Assembly (NCBI GenBank): GCA_937930465.1
Contig: CALGKV010000056.1
Location: 1 to 6,393, forward strand
Source of the DNA: Methanosuratincolales archaeon
Lineage (GTDB): Archaea > Thermoproteota > Methanomethylicia > Methanomethylicales > Methanomethylicaceae
Length of the DNA stretch: 6,393 nucleotides
Direction: 5' to 3'
In this document: positions 1-5,882 of the stretch, piece after piece
How the letters are laid out: each line of letters opens with the position of its first letter
Numbering within the stretch: position 1 is the first letter of the stretch
Position numbers and translations under genes: made by a program
Notes under the pieces: generated by a model
What the model saw: only the letters and a program-made list of their open reading frames with translations
Told to the model about the DNA's origin: nothing
Database searches by the model: none

Positions 1-1056
1 GTGCTTGTTGGCAACACTGCCATGCACCACCTCTTCGCAGGGATAGATGTGAAGAGCCTCGGGCTGTCTCCTTATGCGGCTGGCATTGGGAGGGCCAGCG
101 ACTTCAGGGCTAGGGACGTGGGCATCGCAATCAATCCATCAGGCAACGTGCACCTCCTGCCCAACGTCGCTGGCTTTGTTGGCGCAGACGCGATAGCAGA
201 CATTCTTGCGTCTAGACTTCATGAGAAGGAGAGGCTCACGCTCCTAATGGACGTTGGAACAAATACTGAGGTAATGCTCGGCGACAAGTATGGAATATGG
301 GCATGCTCGACCGCCTCGGGACCTGCGTTCGAGGGGGCGCACATCAGGTGCGGGATGAGGGCGGCTAGCGGCGCAATAGAGAAGGTATGGATAGACAGCG
401 ACTTCAGGGTCTCCTATAGGACCATTGACGACACGAAGGCGCGCGGGATATGTGGTTCAGGGATTATCGACGCTGTCGCCGAGATGCTAAGGGCAGGGTT
501 GATAGACACCTCTGGCAGGATCCAGCAGGCGGGGGGCAATGTACGGGAGGGGGGGAGCGGAAAGGAGTTCGTCCTAGTTCCTAAGGAAGAGACTGAGACG
601 GGCAAGGAGGACATAGTAATAACCCAAGACGACATAAGGGAGATCCAGAAGGCCAAGGCTGCAATCTATGCAGGGTACATGACGCTAGTGAGGAAAGGTA
701 ACCTTGACAGGAAGACCCTTTCCGAAATAATAATAGCAGGTGCTTTTGGCAATTATATTGACCCTAAGAACGCAAGGATAATCGGGATGATACCGGAGAT
801 CACGCTGGAAAAGATATCTTTCACCGGCAACACAGCCGGATCAGGCGCAAGGCTCTGCCTCAAGTCGCTCGAGGTGAGGCGTGAGGCGCAAGACGTGGCC
901 TCCAAAGTTAAATATGTAGAACTTGCGGCACAGCCCGTCTTTGAGGAGGAGTACATAAACGCGATGTACTTGCCGAATAGCAATCTTGAAGACTTCCCGG
1001 AGACTATGGCTCAAGTGAAGGCACCCAGGGTGGTGAGGCGATACGTCAGAAGATGA
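1..1056 (+). CDS. RACo-type corrinoid-protein reductive activator, C-terminal part (5' truncated by window)
   Basis: This is the ASKHA-type ATPase part of a reductive activator of corrinoid proteins (RACo, DUF4445 family). In that family an N-terminal 2Fe-2S ferredoxin domain passes an electron to the inactive Co(II) corrinoid of a methyl-carrier protein at the expense of ATP, restoring Co(I); the enzyme is cytosolic. Visible here are the start of the ASKHA fold (VGNTAMHHL, residues 3-11), a nucleotide-binding motif DVGTNTE (84-90), the glycine-rich ICGSGIID (150-157), ITQDDIREIQKAKAAI (207-222), AGAFGNYIDP (246-255) and TGNTAGSGA (275-283), all typical of the family. The frame is open at base 1, so the GTG there is probably an internal valine codon; the ferredoxin domain must lie upstream. 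The 351 residues seen are roughly the C-terminal half of a protein usually around 600 residues long. The basic tail VVRRYVRR has no recognised role. It implies corrinoid methyltransferase genes nearby, but none is in the window. Confidence 0.9.
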   Translation: MLVGNTAMHHLFAGIDVKSLGLSPYAAGIGRASDFRARDVGIAINPSGNVHLLPNVAGFVGADAIADILASRLHEKERLTLLMDVGTNTEVMLGDKYGIWACSTASGPAFEGAHIRCGMRAASGAIEKVWIDSDFRVSYRTIDDTKARGICGSGIIDAVAEMLRAGLIDTSGRIQQAGGNVREGGSGKEFVLVPKEETETGKEDIVITQDDIREIQKAKAAIYAGYMTLVRKGNLDRKTLSEIIIAGAFGNYIDPKNARIIGMIPEITLEKISFTGNTAGSGARLCLKSLEVRREAQDVASKVKYVELAAQPVFEEEYINAMYLPNSNLEDFPETMAQVKAPRVVRRYVRR

Positions 1057-1075
1057 GATCGCAAAAGCGCTGAAA

Positions 1076-1588
1076 ATGATAGAGGGAATAATATGCGTCA
1101 AAGAGCTGAATGAGGAGGAGAAGTCAGAGGTATTGAAGCTTGAAGAGCAGGCTGAAAAGGGCGTGCTGATGGGGCTCTGCAGGGGGATAAACATCGGTGT
1201 CAGGGAGGCGCTCAAGAAAGGAAGAGTCTACGCCTGCGCCACAGACAGGTGCTTCAAGTGGCCCAATTCCTCCTACATAAAAATAGTTTGCGGTGATGAA
1301 GTGATAGGGGAGGACGTTAACGAACAGGAGAGGCTCGAGAGGCTGAAGCGCGAAGGGAACATCGTCGCGGGGACGCTTGTCTTTTACAGGGACAAGATGA
1401 AGCTATTTAGGGACAGGCGGGACGAGACAATGGTGCAGATACTGCCGCTCGAGTTGGGAGAGATAAGCGGCAAAAAAGCAGTGGCCGGGAGCCCATCCCC
1501 TCCGGCAGACCTCTTCCTGAAAGGCAGGATGGGGATAGACAGGGAGTGCAGCGGACTTGGTACTGTTTTGATTGGCATAGATGGTTAA
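1076..1588 (+). CDS. Uncharacterised cysteine-containing protein downstream of RACo
   Basis: I do not recognise this 170-residue protein. It is soluble and highly charged, with no signal peptide or membrane segment. It begins with a short hydrophobic stretch (IEGIICV, 2-8) and an acidic helix (about 11-28), then a segment with six cysteines in total at 7, 35, 54, 59, 72 and 158; the CATDRC pair (54-59) and C72 could bind a metal or cluster, which is inference. A very basic/acidic stretch (FYRDKMKLFRDRRDE, 103-117) follows. It starts 19 bases after the RACo stop on the same strand, so co-transcription and a role linked to corrinoid activation are plausible. The start is uncertain: ATG 1076 has no clear Shine-Dalgarno sequence, and its frame stays open back to a stop at 1034-1036 without another start codon. 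An ATG at 1053 overlaps the RACo stop as ATGA but lies in another frame and ends after six codons. Confidence 0.75.
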   Translation: MIEGIICVKELNEEEKSEVLKLEEQAEKGVLMGLCRGINIGVREALKKGRVYACATDRCFKWPNSSYIKIVCGDEVIGEDVNEQERLERLKREGNIVAGTLVFYRDKMKLFRDRRDETMVQILPLELGEISGKKAVAGSPSPPADLFLKGRMGIDRECSGLGTVLIGIDG

Positions 1589-1734
1589 TCTAACAAAGAA
1601 CCTTCTTGAGCGGCTGTTTGATTGCACCATTCAGAAAACTTGCTGCGCCTTCTCCTGTGATATTAATAAAAAATACAGGGCACGTATGGCAGCAGACTGC
1701 CCAGCACCAAACTCCATTTTGTACCCTTCTAAAC

Positions 1735-1745
1735 TGATATAAGCG
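1735..1745 (+). promoter_or_regulatory. TATA-like promoter of the HTH-ACT regulator
   Basis: TGATATAAGCG is centred near 1739, which predicts a transcription start near 1765, almost on the GTG at 1768, so the message may be leaderless. A perfect 10-bp palindrome CATAATTATG (1754-1763) covers the predicted start and could be an operator. The rest of the 179-base gap from 1589 holds only an AT-rich stretch near 1660-1675 and no recognisable RNA gene. Confidence 0.45.
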
Positions 1746-1767
1746 TTGATGAACATAATTATGCACA

Positions 1768-2280
1768 GTGATTCGATTGTGGAAGTCGATAACAAAGTTC
1801 TTTGAAGGGGCGCCTGCTAAACTAAAGGTCGCCAGGCTTATGGTAGAACTTGGATTCGGAATTAATGAGTCGGGAAGGGTAGTCTGCGGAAATGTTGAGA
1901 TCTCTGATGCAGACCTTTCAAGGGCTGCGGACGTCGACAGGAGAGTCGTCAGGCAGACGATCGAGGAGATAATGAAGGATCCGCTGATGAGGAAGATATT
2001 TACTGGAATAAAGCCAGCCGGCAGCTTCTTGAAAGAGATAGCCCCTGCACTCGGGTACGGGGTTATCGAAGTCAGGGCAAAGTCGGACGCTGTTGGTGTG
2101 ATATTCCATGTCACAAAACACATCTCAGACGCAGGTTTATCGATAAGGCAAATTCTAGCAGAGGATCCGGAGCTCAACCCGGATCCTAAGCTGTTGATAA
2201 TTACTGACACGAAAGTGCCCGGCGAGGTGATATCAAAGCTCCTCTCAATCCCAACAGTCACAAAGGTAAGCGTAAGCTGA
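1768..2280 (+). CDS. Predicted regulator of amino acid metabolism, HTH plus ACT domain (COG2150-like)
   Basis: The protein is a small archaeal regulator with an N-terminal helix-turn-helix and a C-terminal ligand-binding ACT domain. The first 30 residues (WKSITKFFEG then KLKVARLMVELGF) match the usual family opening. The HTH lies at about 44-68, with DADLSRAADVDRRVVRQTI as turn and recognition helix. The ACT domain runs from about 97 to 169, with GLSIRQILAEDPEL (123-136) followed by KLLIITDTKVPGEVISKL (141-158), the family's signature arrangement. ACT domains usually bind amino acids, so it probably tunes amino-acid genes; the ligand cannot be read from sequence. GTG 1768 fits the promoter spacing; TTG 1777 would start the protein as (M)WKSITKFF, closer to relatives, and has a weak GTGAT upstream. 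It is complete (170 or 167 residues) and converges on trpB2, a suggestive partner. Confidence 0.87.
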   Translation: MIRLWKSITKFFEGAPAKLKVARLMVELGFGINESGRVVCGNVEISDADLSRAADVDRRVVRQTIEEIMKDPLMRKIFTGIKPAGSFLKEIAPALGYGVIEVRAKSDAVGVIFHVTKHISDAGLSIRQILAEDPELNPDPKLLIITDTKVPGEVISKLLSIPTVTKVSVS

Positions 2281-2341
2281 CAGGCCGTTTAGCGACTTAT
2301 TGCTCCACCAGCGAGGCTGGACTAGTCGGCGCGTGCATTAG

Positions 2342-2380
2342 AAAACCGCTTCAATAGCATTAAGGCGGCATATAAAAAAA
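2342..2380 (-). terminator. Likely terminator of trpB2
   Basis: Reading the minus strand beyond the trpB2 stop gives a run of seven T (2380-2374), then a hairpin with arms 2368-2362 and 2351-2346 (GCCGCCTT-type arm against AAGCGG, one bulged base), then four T (2345-2342). T-runs are the main archaeal termination signal. The 142-base gap between the convergent genes also holds a perfect five-pair hairpin CCAGC/GCTGG (2308-2320), but without a T-run on the plus strand, so termination of the HTH-ACT gene is unclear. Confidence 0.5.
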
Positions 2381-2422
2381 GAACGATAAAGGATGGGTGC
2401 GGAGACTGAAAGAGAATAAAGG

Positions 2423-3775
2423 TCAGGATATCTTCATTGGAATGGAATCATAGTTTATCGAGACGGCGTCGCAGTTGATTATCCTGCCGCTTAGGTATTC
2501 TGCATATCCTCCTAAATCCAAGAGACCATGCCCGCTCATATTGAAGAGTATCACCTCCTTCTCCTTGGAATTTTTCGCGATCTTAATTGCCTGGAGGAGC
2601 GCATGGGCGCTTTCAGGAGCGGGCACTATGCCCTCAATCCTAGAGAAGAGCTTTGCTGCATCGAAGACCTCTCGCTGCTTTACGGCGACGGGTCTAATCA
2701 ACGAATTCTTTACTAGGATACTCATCGAATACGCCTTTCCGTGGTACCTCAACCCGCCAGCATGTATTGGAGGTGTCACGAAGTTGTGCCCCACAGTGTA
2801 CATCGGGAACAGAGGAGTCATTCCGGCAGTGTCGCCATAATCATAGGCATACACCCCGCGTGTGAACGAAGGGACCGCTTCAGGCTCGACCGAAATGAAC
2901 TCCGCGTCAAGCTTGCCGGCAAGCTTTTCCTTAAGGAACGGGTATGCAAGCCCAGCGTAATTGCTTCCTCCGCCGACGCAGCCGATGACGTAATCAGGCT
3001 TGCGATCTACAAGCTCCAGTTGCTTAATTGCCTCCTGGCCTATGATGGTCTGGTGCAGCAGGACGAAGTTGGTCACCGAGCCCAAGGAGTACTTGGATTT
3101 TGGATCGTTCTTAACGGTTTCAATGGCCTCACTGATCGCTACACCAAGGCTGCCGGGGTGGTTCGGGGTTTCTGACAGGATCTTCCGACCGAACTCAGTC
3201 ACATTGCTTGGAGAGGCGTATACCTCCGAGCCGTAGAGCTCCATCAGGACCCTCCTGTAAGGCTTCTGGTCGTGGGATGCCCTTGTCATGAAGACGGTGC
3301 ACCGCATATCAAACATTGCACATGCCAAAGACAAAGCCGTGCCCCATTGACCAGCGCCGGTTTCAGTGACTAGCCGCTCCACACCGTCTATCTTGTTGTA
3401 GTACGCTTGCGCGATAGCAGTATTGCCCTTGTGGCTCCCTACGGGGGAGATGCCTTCATACTTGTAGTAGATCTCAGCAGGAGTGCCGAGGTACTCCTCT
3501 AGTCGCTTCGCCCTTATAAGAGGGGTGGGCCTAGCCATCCTAACGTATGTCTCCCTGACCTCATCAGGGATTTCGATGTACCTTTCTTGAGAGATCTCCT
3601 GCTCGATTAGGCTCTTAGGGAAGAACCAAAGCGAATCGAGACCAGCAGGCTTCATTGTTTTTGGATCGAGCGGTGGCGGACATGGCTCCGGCAGATCCGG
3701 CACGATGTTGTACCAATATTTCGGTATTTCGTCTACTGGAAGGTCTATCCTAAGACCTTCGCCAAAAACGGTCAC
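2423..3775 (-). CDS. trpB2: Tryptophan synthase beta chain, TrpB2 type
   Basis: This is a PLP enzyme that condenses indole (or, in this subtype possibly indole handed over from outside a tight TrpA complex) with serine to give tryptophan in the cytosol. The 450 residues match the longer TrpB2 form (COG1350), including its N-terminal extension with IPKYWYNIVPDLPEP (17-31), absent from TrpB1. The PLP lysine is K116 in GSHKGNTA; the substrate loop is ETGAGQWG (138-145), the PLP-phosphate loop GGGSN (268-272), the family motif EGIVPAPESAHA (381-392) and the C-terminal SGHGLLD (414-420). All key residues are present, so it should be active. Start GTG 3775 gives the expected N terminus; GGTGA (3789-3785) lies nine bases upstream. 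No other trp gene is in the window, common for TrpB2, which often stands alone and may be a salvage enzyme. Some TrpB2-like proteins act on other substrates such as phosphoserine. Confidence 0.95.
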   Translation of the reverse strand: MTVFGEGLRIDLPVDEIPKYWYNIVPDLPEPCPPPLDPKTMKPAGLDSLWFFPKSLIEQEISQERYIEIPDEVRETYVRMARPTPLIRAKRLEEYLGTPAEIYYKYEGISPVGSHKGNTAIAQAYYNKIDGVERLVTETGAGQWGTALSLACAMFDMRCTVFMTRASHDQKPYRRVLMELYGSEVYASPSNVTEFGRKILSETPNHPGSLGVAISEAIETVKNDPKSKYSLGSVTNFVLLHQTIIGQEAIKQLELVDRKPDYVIGCVGGGSNYAGLAYPFLKEKLAGKLDAEFISVEPEAVPSFTRGVYAYDYGDTAGMTPLFPMYTVGHNFVTPPIHAGGLRYHGKAYSMSILVKNSLIRPVAVKQREVFDAAKLFSRIEGIVPAPESAHALLQAIKIAKNSKEKEVILFNMSGHGLLDLGGYAEYLSGRIINCDAVSINYDSIPMKIS

Positions 3776-3814
3776 CCATTTTTTTCACCAATGTTTTTAT
3801 TAGGTAAATGATAA

Positions 3815-3832
3815 CCATATTTAAGCTTTTAT
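3815..3832 (-). promoter_or_regulatory. trpB2 promoter (BRE/TATA)
   Basis: On the minus strand, ATAAAAGCTTAAATATGG offers a BRE-like AAAGC followed by a TATA-like TTAAAT centred near 3821. The predicted start near 3794 leaves a leader of about 19 bases before GTG 3775, room for the GGTGA ribosome-binding site. The same 13-mer TTTAAGCTTTTAT (3820-3832, plus strand) recurs at 6241-6253 in the other divergent promoter. Confidence 0.5.
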
Positions 3833-3850
3833 GTATTTTTTTATACATAA
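3829..3850. repeat. Perfect 8-6-8 inverted repeat, candidate operator
   Basis: TTATGTAT (3829-3836) and ATACATAA (3843-3850) are exact inverted copies separated by six T. The site lies between the trpB2 TATA element and the TATA element of the winged-helix regulator, upstream of both. That is the typical position and shape of a dimer-binding operator; the binding protein is unknown, with the adjacent winged-helix regulator an obvious candidate. Confidence 0.45.
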
Positions 3851-3857
3851 CGGTCAG

Positions 3858-3870
3858 AAAGAAGTTATAT
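3858..3870 (+). promoter_or_regulatory. Promoter of the winged-helix regulator gene
   Basis: AAAGAAG followed by TTATAT (3865-3870) resembles BRE plus TATA. Its centre is about 28 bases before ATG 3896, predicting a leaderless message beginning at or just before that ATG. This supports 3896 as the true start even though the rest of the protein is in another frame. Confidence 0.5.
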
Positions 3871-3895
3871 CCGTACTGGCACGAAAATAAAGTCT

Positions 3896-4226
3896 ATGCA
3901 GCAGAATGCGCCTCTCAAGCGGCTCCTCTACTGGCTGATTGCTGGGACTAGAGGAGGGGAATCCAGGGGGGCGCATAATCGAGTCACTGAAGGATATGCC
4001 GAAGAACGCGAATATGCTTTCGGACGAACTCGGGATGGAATACAAGAACGTACGGCACCATCTTGATGTGCTCTTGAAGAACGGGTTATTGAGCACAATC
4101 GGCGAAGGATACGGCGTGACCTATTTTCTTAGCTCGGAACTTGAAGGAAACTATGGAGTCTTCGAAGAGATCTGGGAGAAAATCGGGAAAAATAGTAAAA
4201 AGAGGGGATTGAGAAGGAGGTATTGA
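3896..4226 (+). CDS. ArsR-type winged-helix transcriptional regulator, split by a frameshift
   Basis: The first part is read from ATG 3896 (PLKRLLYWLIAGTRGG at residues 6-21) and the rest, beginning RIIESLKDMPKNANMLSDEL, in a different frame. Joining them needs removal of one base from the six-G run at 3966-3971. The joined 109-residue protein then matches a common archaeal regulator layout: an N-terminal LKRLL-W-L-AGTRGG helix, a winged helix at about 24-80 with recognition segment EYKNVRHHLDVLLKNGLL (48-65) and a wing ending VTYFLS, then a basic tail (KKRGLRRRY). Read literally, ATG 3896 gives only 56 residues ending at 4066, and the second frame can start only at TTG 3939, giving 95 residues that lack the first helix. 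The gene is thus either phase-variable, recoded, decayed or affected by a sequencing error. Its stop is two bases from the downstream membrane-protein ATG, indicating translational coupling. The DNA target is unknown. Confidence 0.8.
4216..4221 (+). promoter_or_regulatory. Strong Shine-Dalgarno sequence deciding the membrane-protein start
   Basis: GGAGGT sits seven bases before ATG 4229, inside the last codons of the regulator gene. It selects ATG 4229 over the TTG two codons earlier (4223), which would be only one base away, and points to coupled translation of the two genes. Confidence 0.75.
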
Positions 4227-4228
4227 TT

Positions 4229-4666
4229 ATGAAAAAAAGAAGAGGATGCATATTTGCCATCGTCTCAATAGCACTGCTCCTTAGCATTTTCGCGCAGTCG
4301 TCTTTCTCAAGAGCAGGGATTTTCAGCCCGGCAAACGATCAGCAAGGAGGTGGGATGAACATGCGTCATGAAGGGAGGGACATGGAAGTCTATTACACCA
4401 TTCAGGCAGCTCTCTCATTTGTCAACATGTTCCTCTCTATTCTGCTGCTGGGGGTCTATGTAGACACATACAGGAGGATAAGGTCGGAGTTTTCGCTTTC
4501 CCTGGCTATAGTCTCGATAGTGCTTTTCTCCTATGCCCTTTCTTCCAATCCGCTGCTGCACAGTGCCCTCGGCTTCGGAGGTTTCGGGCTAGGACCGTTC
4601 GCAATGATGCCTGAACTATTCAGTTGCATAGCCCTTTTGATCCTTGTATACATCAGTCTCCGGTGA
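4229..4666 (+). CDS. Four-helix membrane protein paired with the winged-helix regulator
   Basis: The 145-residue product is an integral membrane protein of unknown function. A basic N terminus (MKKRR) leads into a hydrophobic helix (about 7-23) that may be a signal peptide or an anchor. A polar, probably external loop with a methionine/histidine-rich patch (GGGMNMRHEGRDME, 40-53) follows. Three further helices lie at about 57-79, 88-106 and 124-143, joined by a basic cytoplasmic loop (DTYRRIRSEF, 79-88) and a glycine/phenylalanine-rich loop (GFGGFGLGPF, 115-124). The YRRIRSEFSL loop and overall layout resemble small archaeal membrane proteins found beside HTH genes (similar to the DUF7521 kind), a resemblance recalled rather than searched. 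Two bases separate it from the regulator stop, so the pair may form a membrane sensor and DNA-binding unit; this is inference from gene order. Confidence 0.8.
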   Translation: MKKRRGCIFAIVSIALLLSIFAQSSFSRAGIFSPANDQQGGGMNMRHEGRDMEVYYTIQAALSFVNMFLSILLLGVYVDTYRRIRSEFSLSLAIVSIVLFSYALSSNPLLHSALGFGGFGLGPFAMMPELFSCIALLILVYISLR

Positions 4667-4675
4667 AAAGTTCGG

Positions 4676-4722
4676 GGTCAATTTGGGATTTACTTGGTCA
4701 ATTTCTTGGAAAATCAATATGA
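4676..4722 (+). promoter_or_regulatory. Promoter with two direct repeats before the secreted-protein gene
   Basis: GGTCAATTT occurs at 4676-4684 and again at 4696-4704, start to start exactly 20 bases apart, about two helical turns. Just downstream is GGAAAATC followed by CAATATGAA (about 4708-4723), a TATA-like element whose spacing predicts a start near 4745. Repeats on the same face of the helix immediately upstream of the promoter are typical of activator or cooperative regulator sites. Confidence 0.4.
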
Positions 4723-4741
4723 ATCGATCAGAACTAGGTTC

Positions 4742-4756
4742 TTTTGGTGACCAAAA
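4742..4756. repeat. Palindrome TTTTGGT-G-ACCAAAA over the start site
   Basis: The 7-bp arms are exact inverted copies around one central G. The palindrome covers the predicted transcription start and reaches the first base of ATG 4756, where a bound protein would block initiation. Its GGTGA (4746-4750) also serves as ribosome-binding site five bases before the ATG, so DNA- and RNA-level roles overlap. The half TTGGT is also shared with the upstream repeat at 4694-4698. Confidence 0.4.
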
Positions 4757-5124
4757 TGAATAAGAAGAGCATAGCCATATTGCTTTTGGCGGCGCTGTTC
4801 ATTGCAGCCATACCGACTGCCTTTACGCTAGCAGCGGATAGCGCACAGACCCCCGAAAACCGAAAGACGGCCTGCGGCCTAGATGCCATAAAGGCACAGG
4901 AAAGGGATCAACTGAGAGACAGGGAGTGCCTGACGGGCACCTCTGTTGACTGCAACGCAAACACAGCTCAGGAGAGGATCCAGCAGAGAAGCCAAGAAAT
5001 GGGCATGTTTCCCCCTCAAGCGGGCACCTACTGCGACTCAAGCTATGATTGCCAGGGCTTGATGCTTCAATTAAGGGGAATGCTCCAGGCGAATAACCAG
5101 AAAGGCTTCGGATATGTCAAGTGA
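4756..5124 (+). CDS. Secreted five-cysteine protein of unknown function
   Basis: I do not recognise this 122-residue protein. It has a clear Sec signal peptide: MNKK, a hydrophobic core (about 5-25) and a likely cleavage site after TLAA (24-27). The mature part of about 95 residues is glutamine/arginine-rich and probably helical at 43-58 and 70-82, with cysteines at 40, 58, 66, 93 and 99. The spacing suggests two extracellular disulfides plus one free cysteine, or a metal site; this is inference. There is no lipobox, anchor or S-layer motif. ATG 4756 is preferred because GGTGA lies five bases upstream; an in-frame TTG at 4744 would place the palindrome inside the gene. It lies 89 bases after the membrane-protein gene, with its own promoter, and is followed by a T-run, so it is probably a single-gene unit functionally near the regulator/membrane pair. 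Confidence 0.75.
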   Translation: MNKKSIAILLLAALFIAAIPTAFTLAADSAQTPENRKTACGLDAIKAQERDQLRDRECLTGTSVDCNANTAQERIQQRSQEMGMFPPQAGTYCDSSYDCQGLMLQLRGMLQANNQKGFGYVK

Positions 5125-5146
5125 GAAAGAATAAACCAATTATTCC

Positions 5147-5172
5147 TTTTTTTAGTTTGAATTTTGATTCAA
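5147..5172 (+). terminator. T-run and small inverted repeat between convergent genes
   Basis: Seven T at 5147-5153, 23 bases after the secreted-protein stop, fit an archaeal intrinsic terminator on the plus strand. Next to it is an exact inverted repeat, TTGAAT (5157-5162) and ATTCAA (5167-5172) around TTTG, overlapping the tpiA stop. No T-run follows it on the minus strand, so tpiA termination is not clear. Confidence 0.5.
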
Positions 5173-5861
5173 TGCTGCACACAATGCTCCGCTAGATTCG
5201 TCAGTGCTTTCACTGGATTACTTGCCTTCACTATCCCAGACGCGACTAACACCCCCTCAGCACCCAGCCTTATCGCGGCCGAGACGTCGTCTCCGGAAGT
5301 TATTCCGGCGCCACAGAGGACGTGTATTCCGATCGTAACCTCCTTAATGAGGCGCACTGCATCGCTCACTATTTCTGGTCGGGCCTTGGAGACGGAGACG
5401 CCGCTCCCAATGAGCTCAGGGGGCTCTATCGCTACCATGTCCGGACCGAAGCTCGCTAACGCGCGGCCCGCCAATGGCGTGTTAGCGCAGACGCAGTTAA
5501 TCAGCCCCAAGGAGGAGGAGCGCCTCAAAGTTTCCTCAATTATGTCTAACCTCAGGCGTCTCTCGGAATGGTTCAATATTGTTCCGGAAACTCCGGCTTC
5601 CTTCAGCGAGTCAAGCGTCAGGCTCCCGGTGTGAGCGCCAGGCTCTTCCGGATCAGCATGCTGCGAGAACACAGGGATCCCAACACTGCTTGCAATTCTG
5701 AAAAGATCAGGCGTCTGCGGCGCAACGGCTATGCAGACGCCAGTGTCTTTTGAAACGCGTTCAGCGGCACGCGCCAATTCCAGCCCTTTTTGCCCGAGGG
5801 ATTCCCTGTAGGTCTTGAAATTTATGAGTATCATCGGATAATCAACTTTCAAATGCAGCAC
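5169..5861 (-). CDS. tpiA: Triosephosphate isomerase, archaeal type
   Basis: The enzyme interconverts dihydroxyacetone phosphate and glyceraldehyde 3-phosphate in central carbon metabolism in the cytosol. The 230 residues fit the short archaeal TIM barrel (about 220-230, against about 250 in bacteria and eukaryotes). Active-site residues are all visible: N14 and K16 in INFKTY, the electrophilic H98 in ILNHSERR, the catalytic base E146 in AIEPPELIGSG (144-154, loop 6 in the archaeal form), and the phosphate-binding loops GAGITSGDD (174-182) and VASGIVKA (196-203). The start is probably GTG 5861, giving (M)LHLKVDYPMILINFKTY; ATG 5834 would begin only four residues before N14 and is too short for the first strand. 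It lies 43 bases downstream of the two-helix membrane-protein gene on the same strand, separated by a T-run, and may have its own AT-rich promoter near 5876-5889. Confidence 0.95.
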   Translation of the reverse strand: MLHLKVDYPMILINFKTYRESLGQKGLELARAAERVSKDTGVCIAVAPQTPDLFRIASSVGIPVFSQHADPEEPGAHTGSLTLDSLKEAGVSGTILNHSERRLRLDIIEETLRRSSSLGLINCVCANTPLAGRALASFGPDMVAIEPPELIGSGVSVSKARPEIVSDAVRLIKEVTIGIHVLCGAGITSGDDVSAAIRLGAEGVLVASGIVKASNPVKALTNLAEHCVQH

Positions 5862-5882
5862 CCCGTTTTAGGTTGATAATAC

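Noticed and set aside
1589..1767. Possible tRNA or C/D box RNA in the intergenic gap
   Set aside because: A TGATGA-like box occurs near 1747 and a five-pair GGGCA/TGCCC stem near 1678-1701, but there is no cloverleaf, no proper C and D box set, and no D-box pairing.
1590..2261. Long open frame (223 codons) on the minus strand
   Set aside because: It lies antisense over the whole HTH-ACT gene, which has clear domains; its translation is serine/isoleucine-rich with no motif, as expected of a shadow frame.
2475..3236. Several plus-strand open frames of 62-144 codons
   Set aside because: All lie antisense inside trpB2, whose motifs are intact along its full length.
3939..4226. TTG 3939 as the true start of the winged-helix regulator
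   Set aside because: It would yield LLGLEEGNPGG instead of the conserved first helix, which is present in the adjoining frame from ATG 3896.
5164..5634. Plus-strand frame of 156 codons
   Set aside because: It is antisense to tpiA, with serine/threonine/proline-rich low-information translation.
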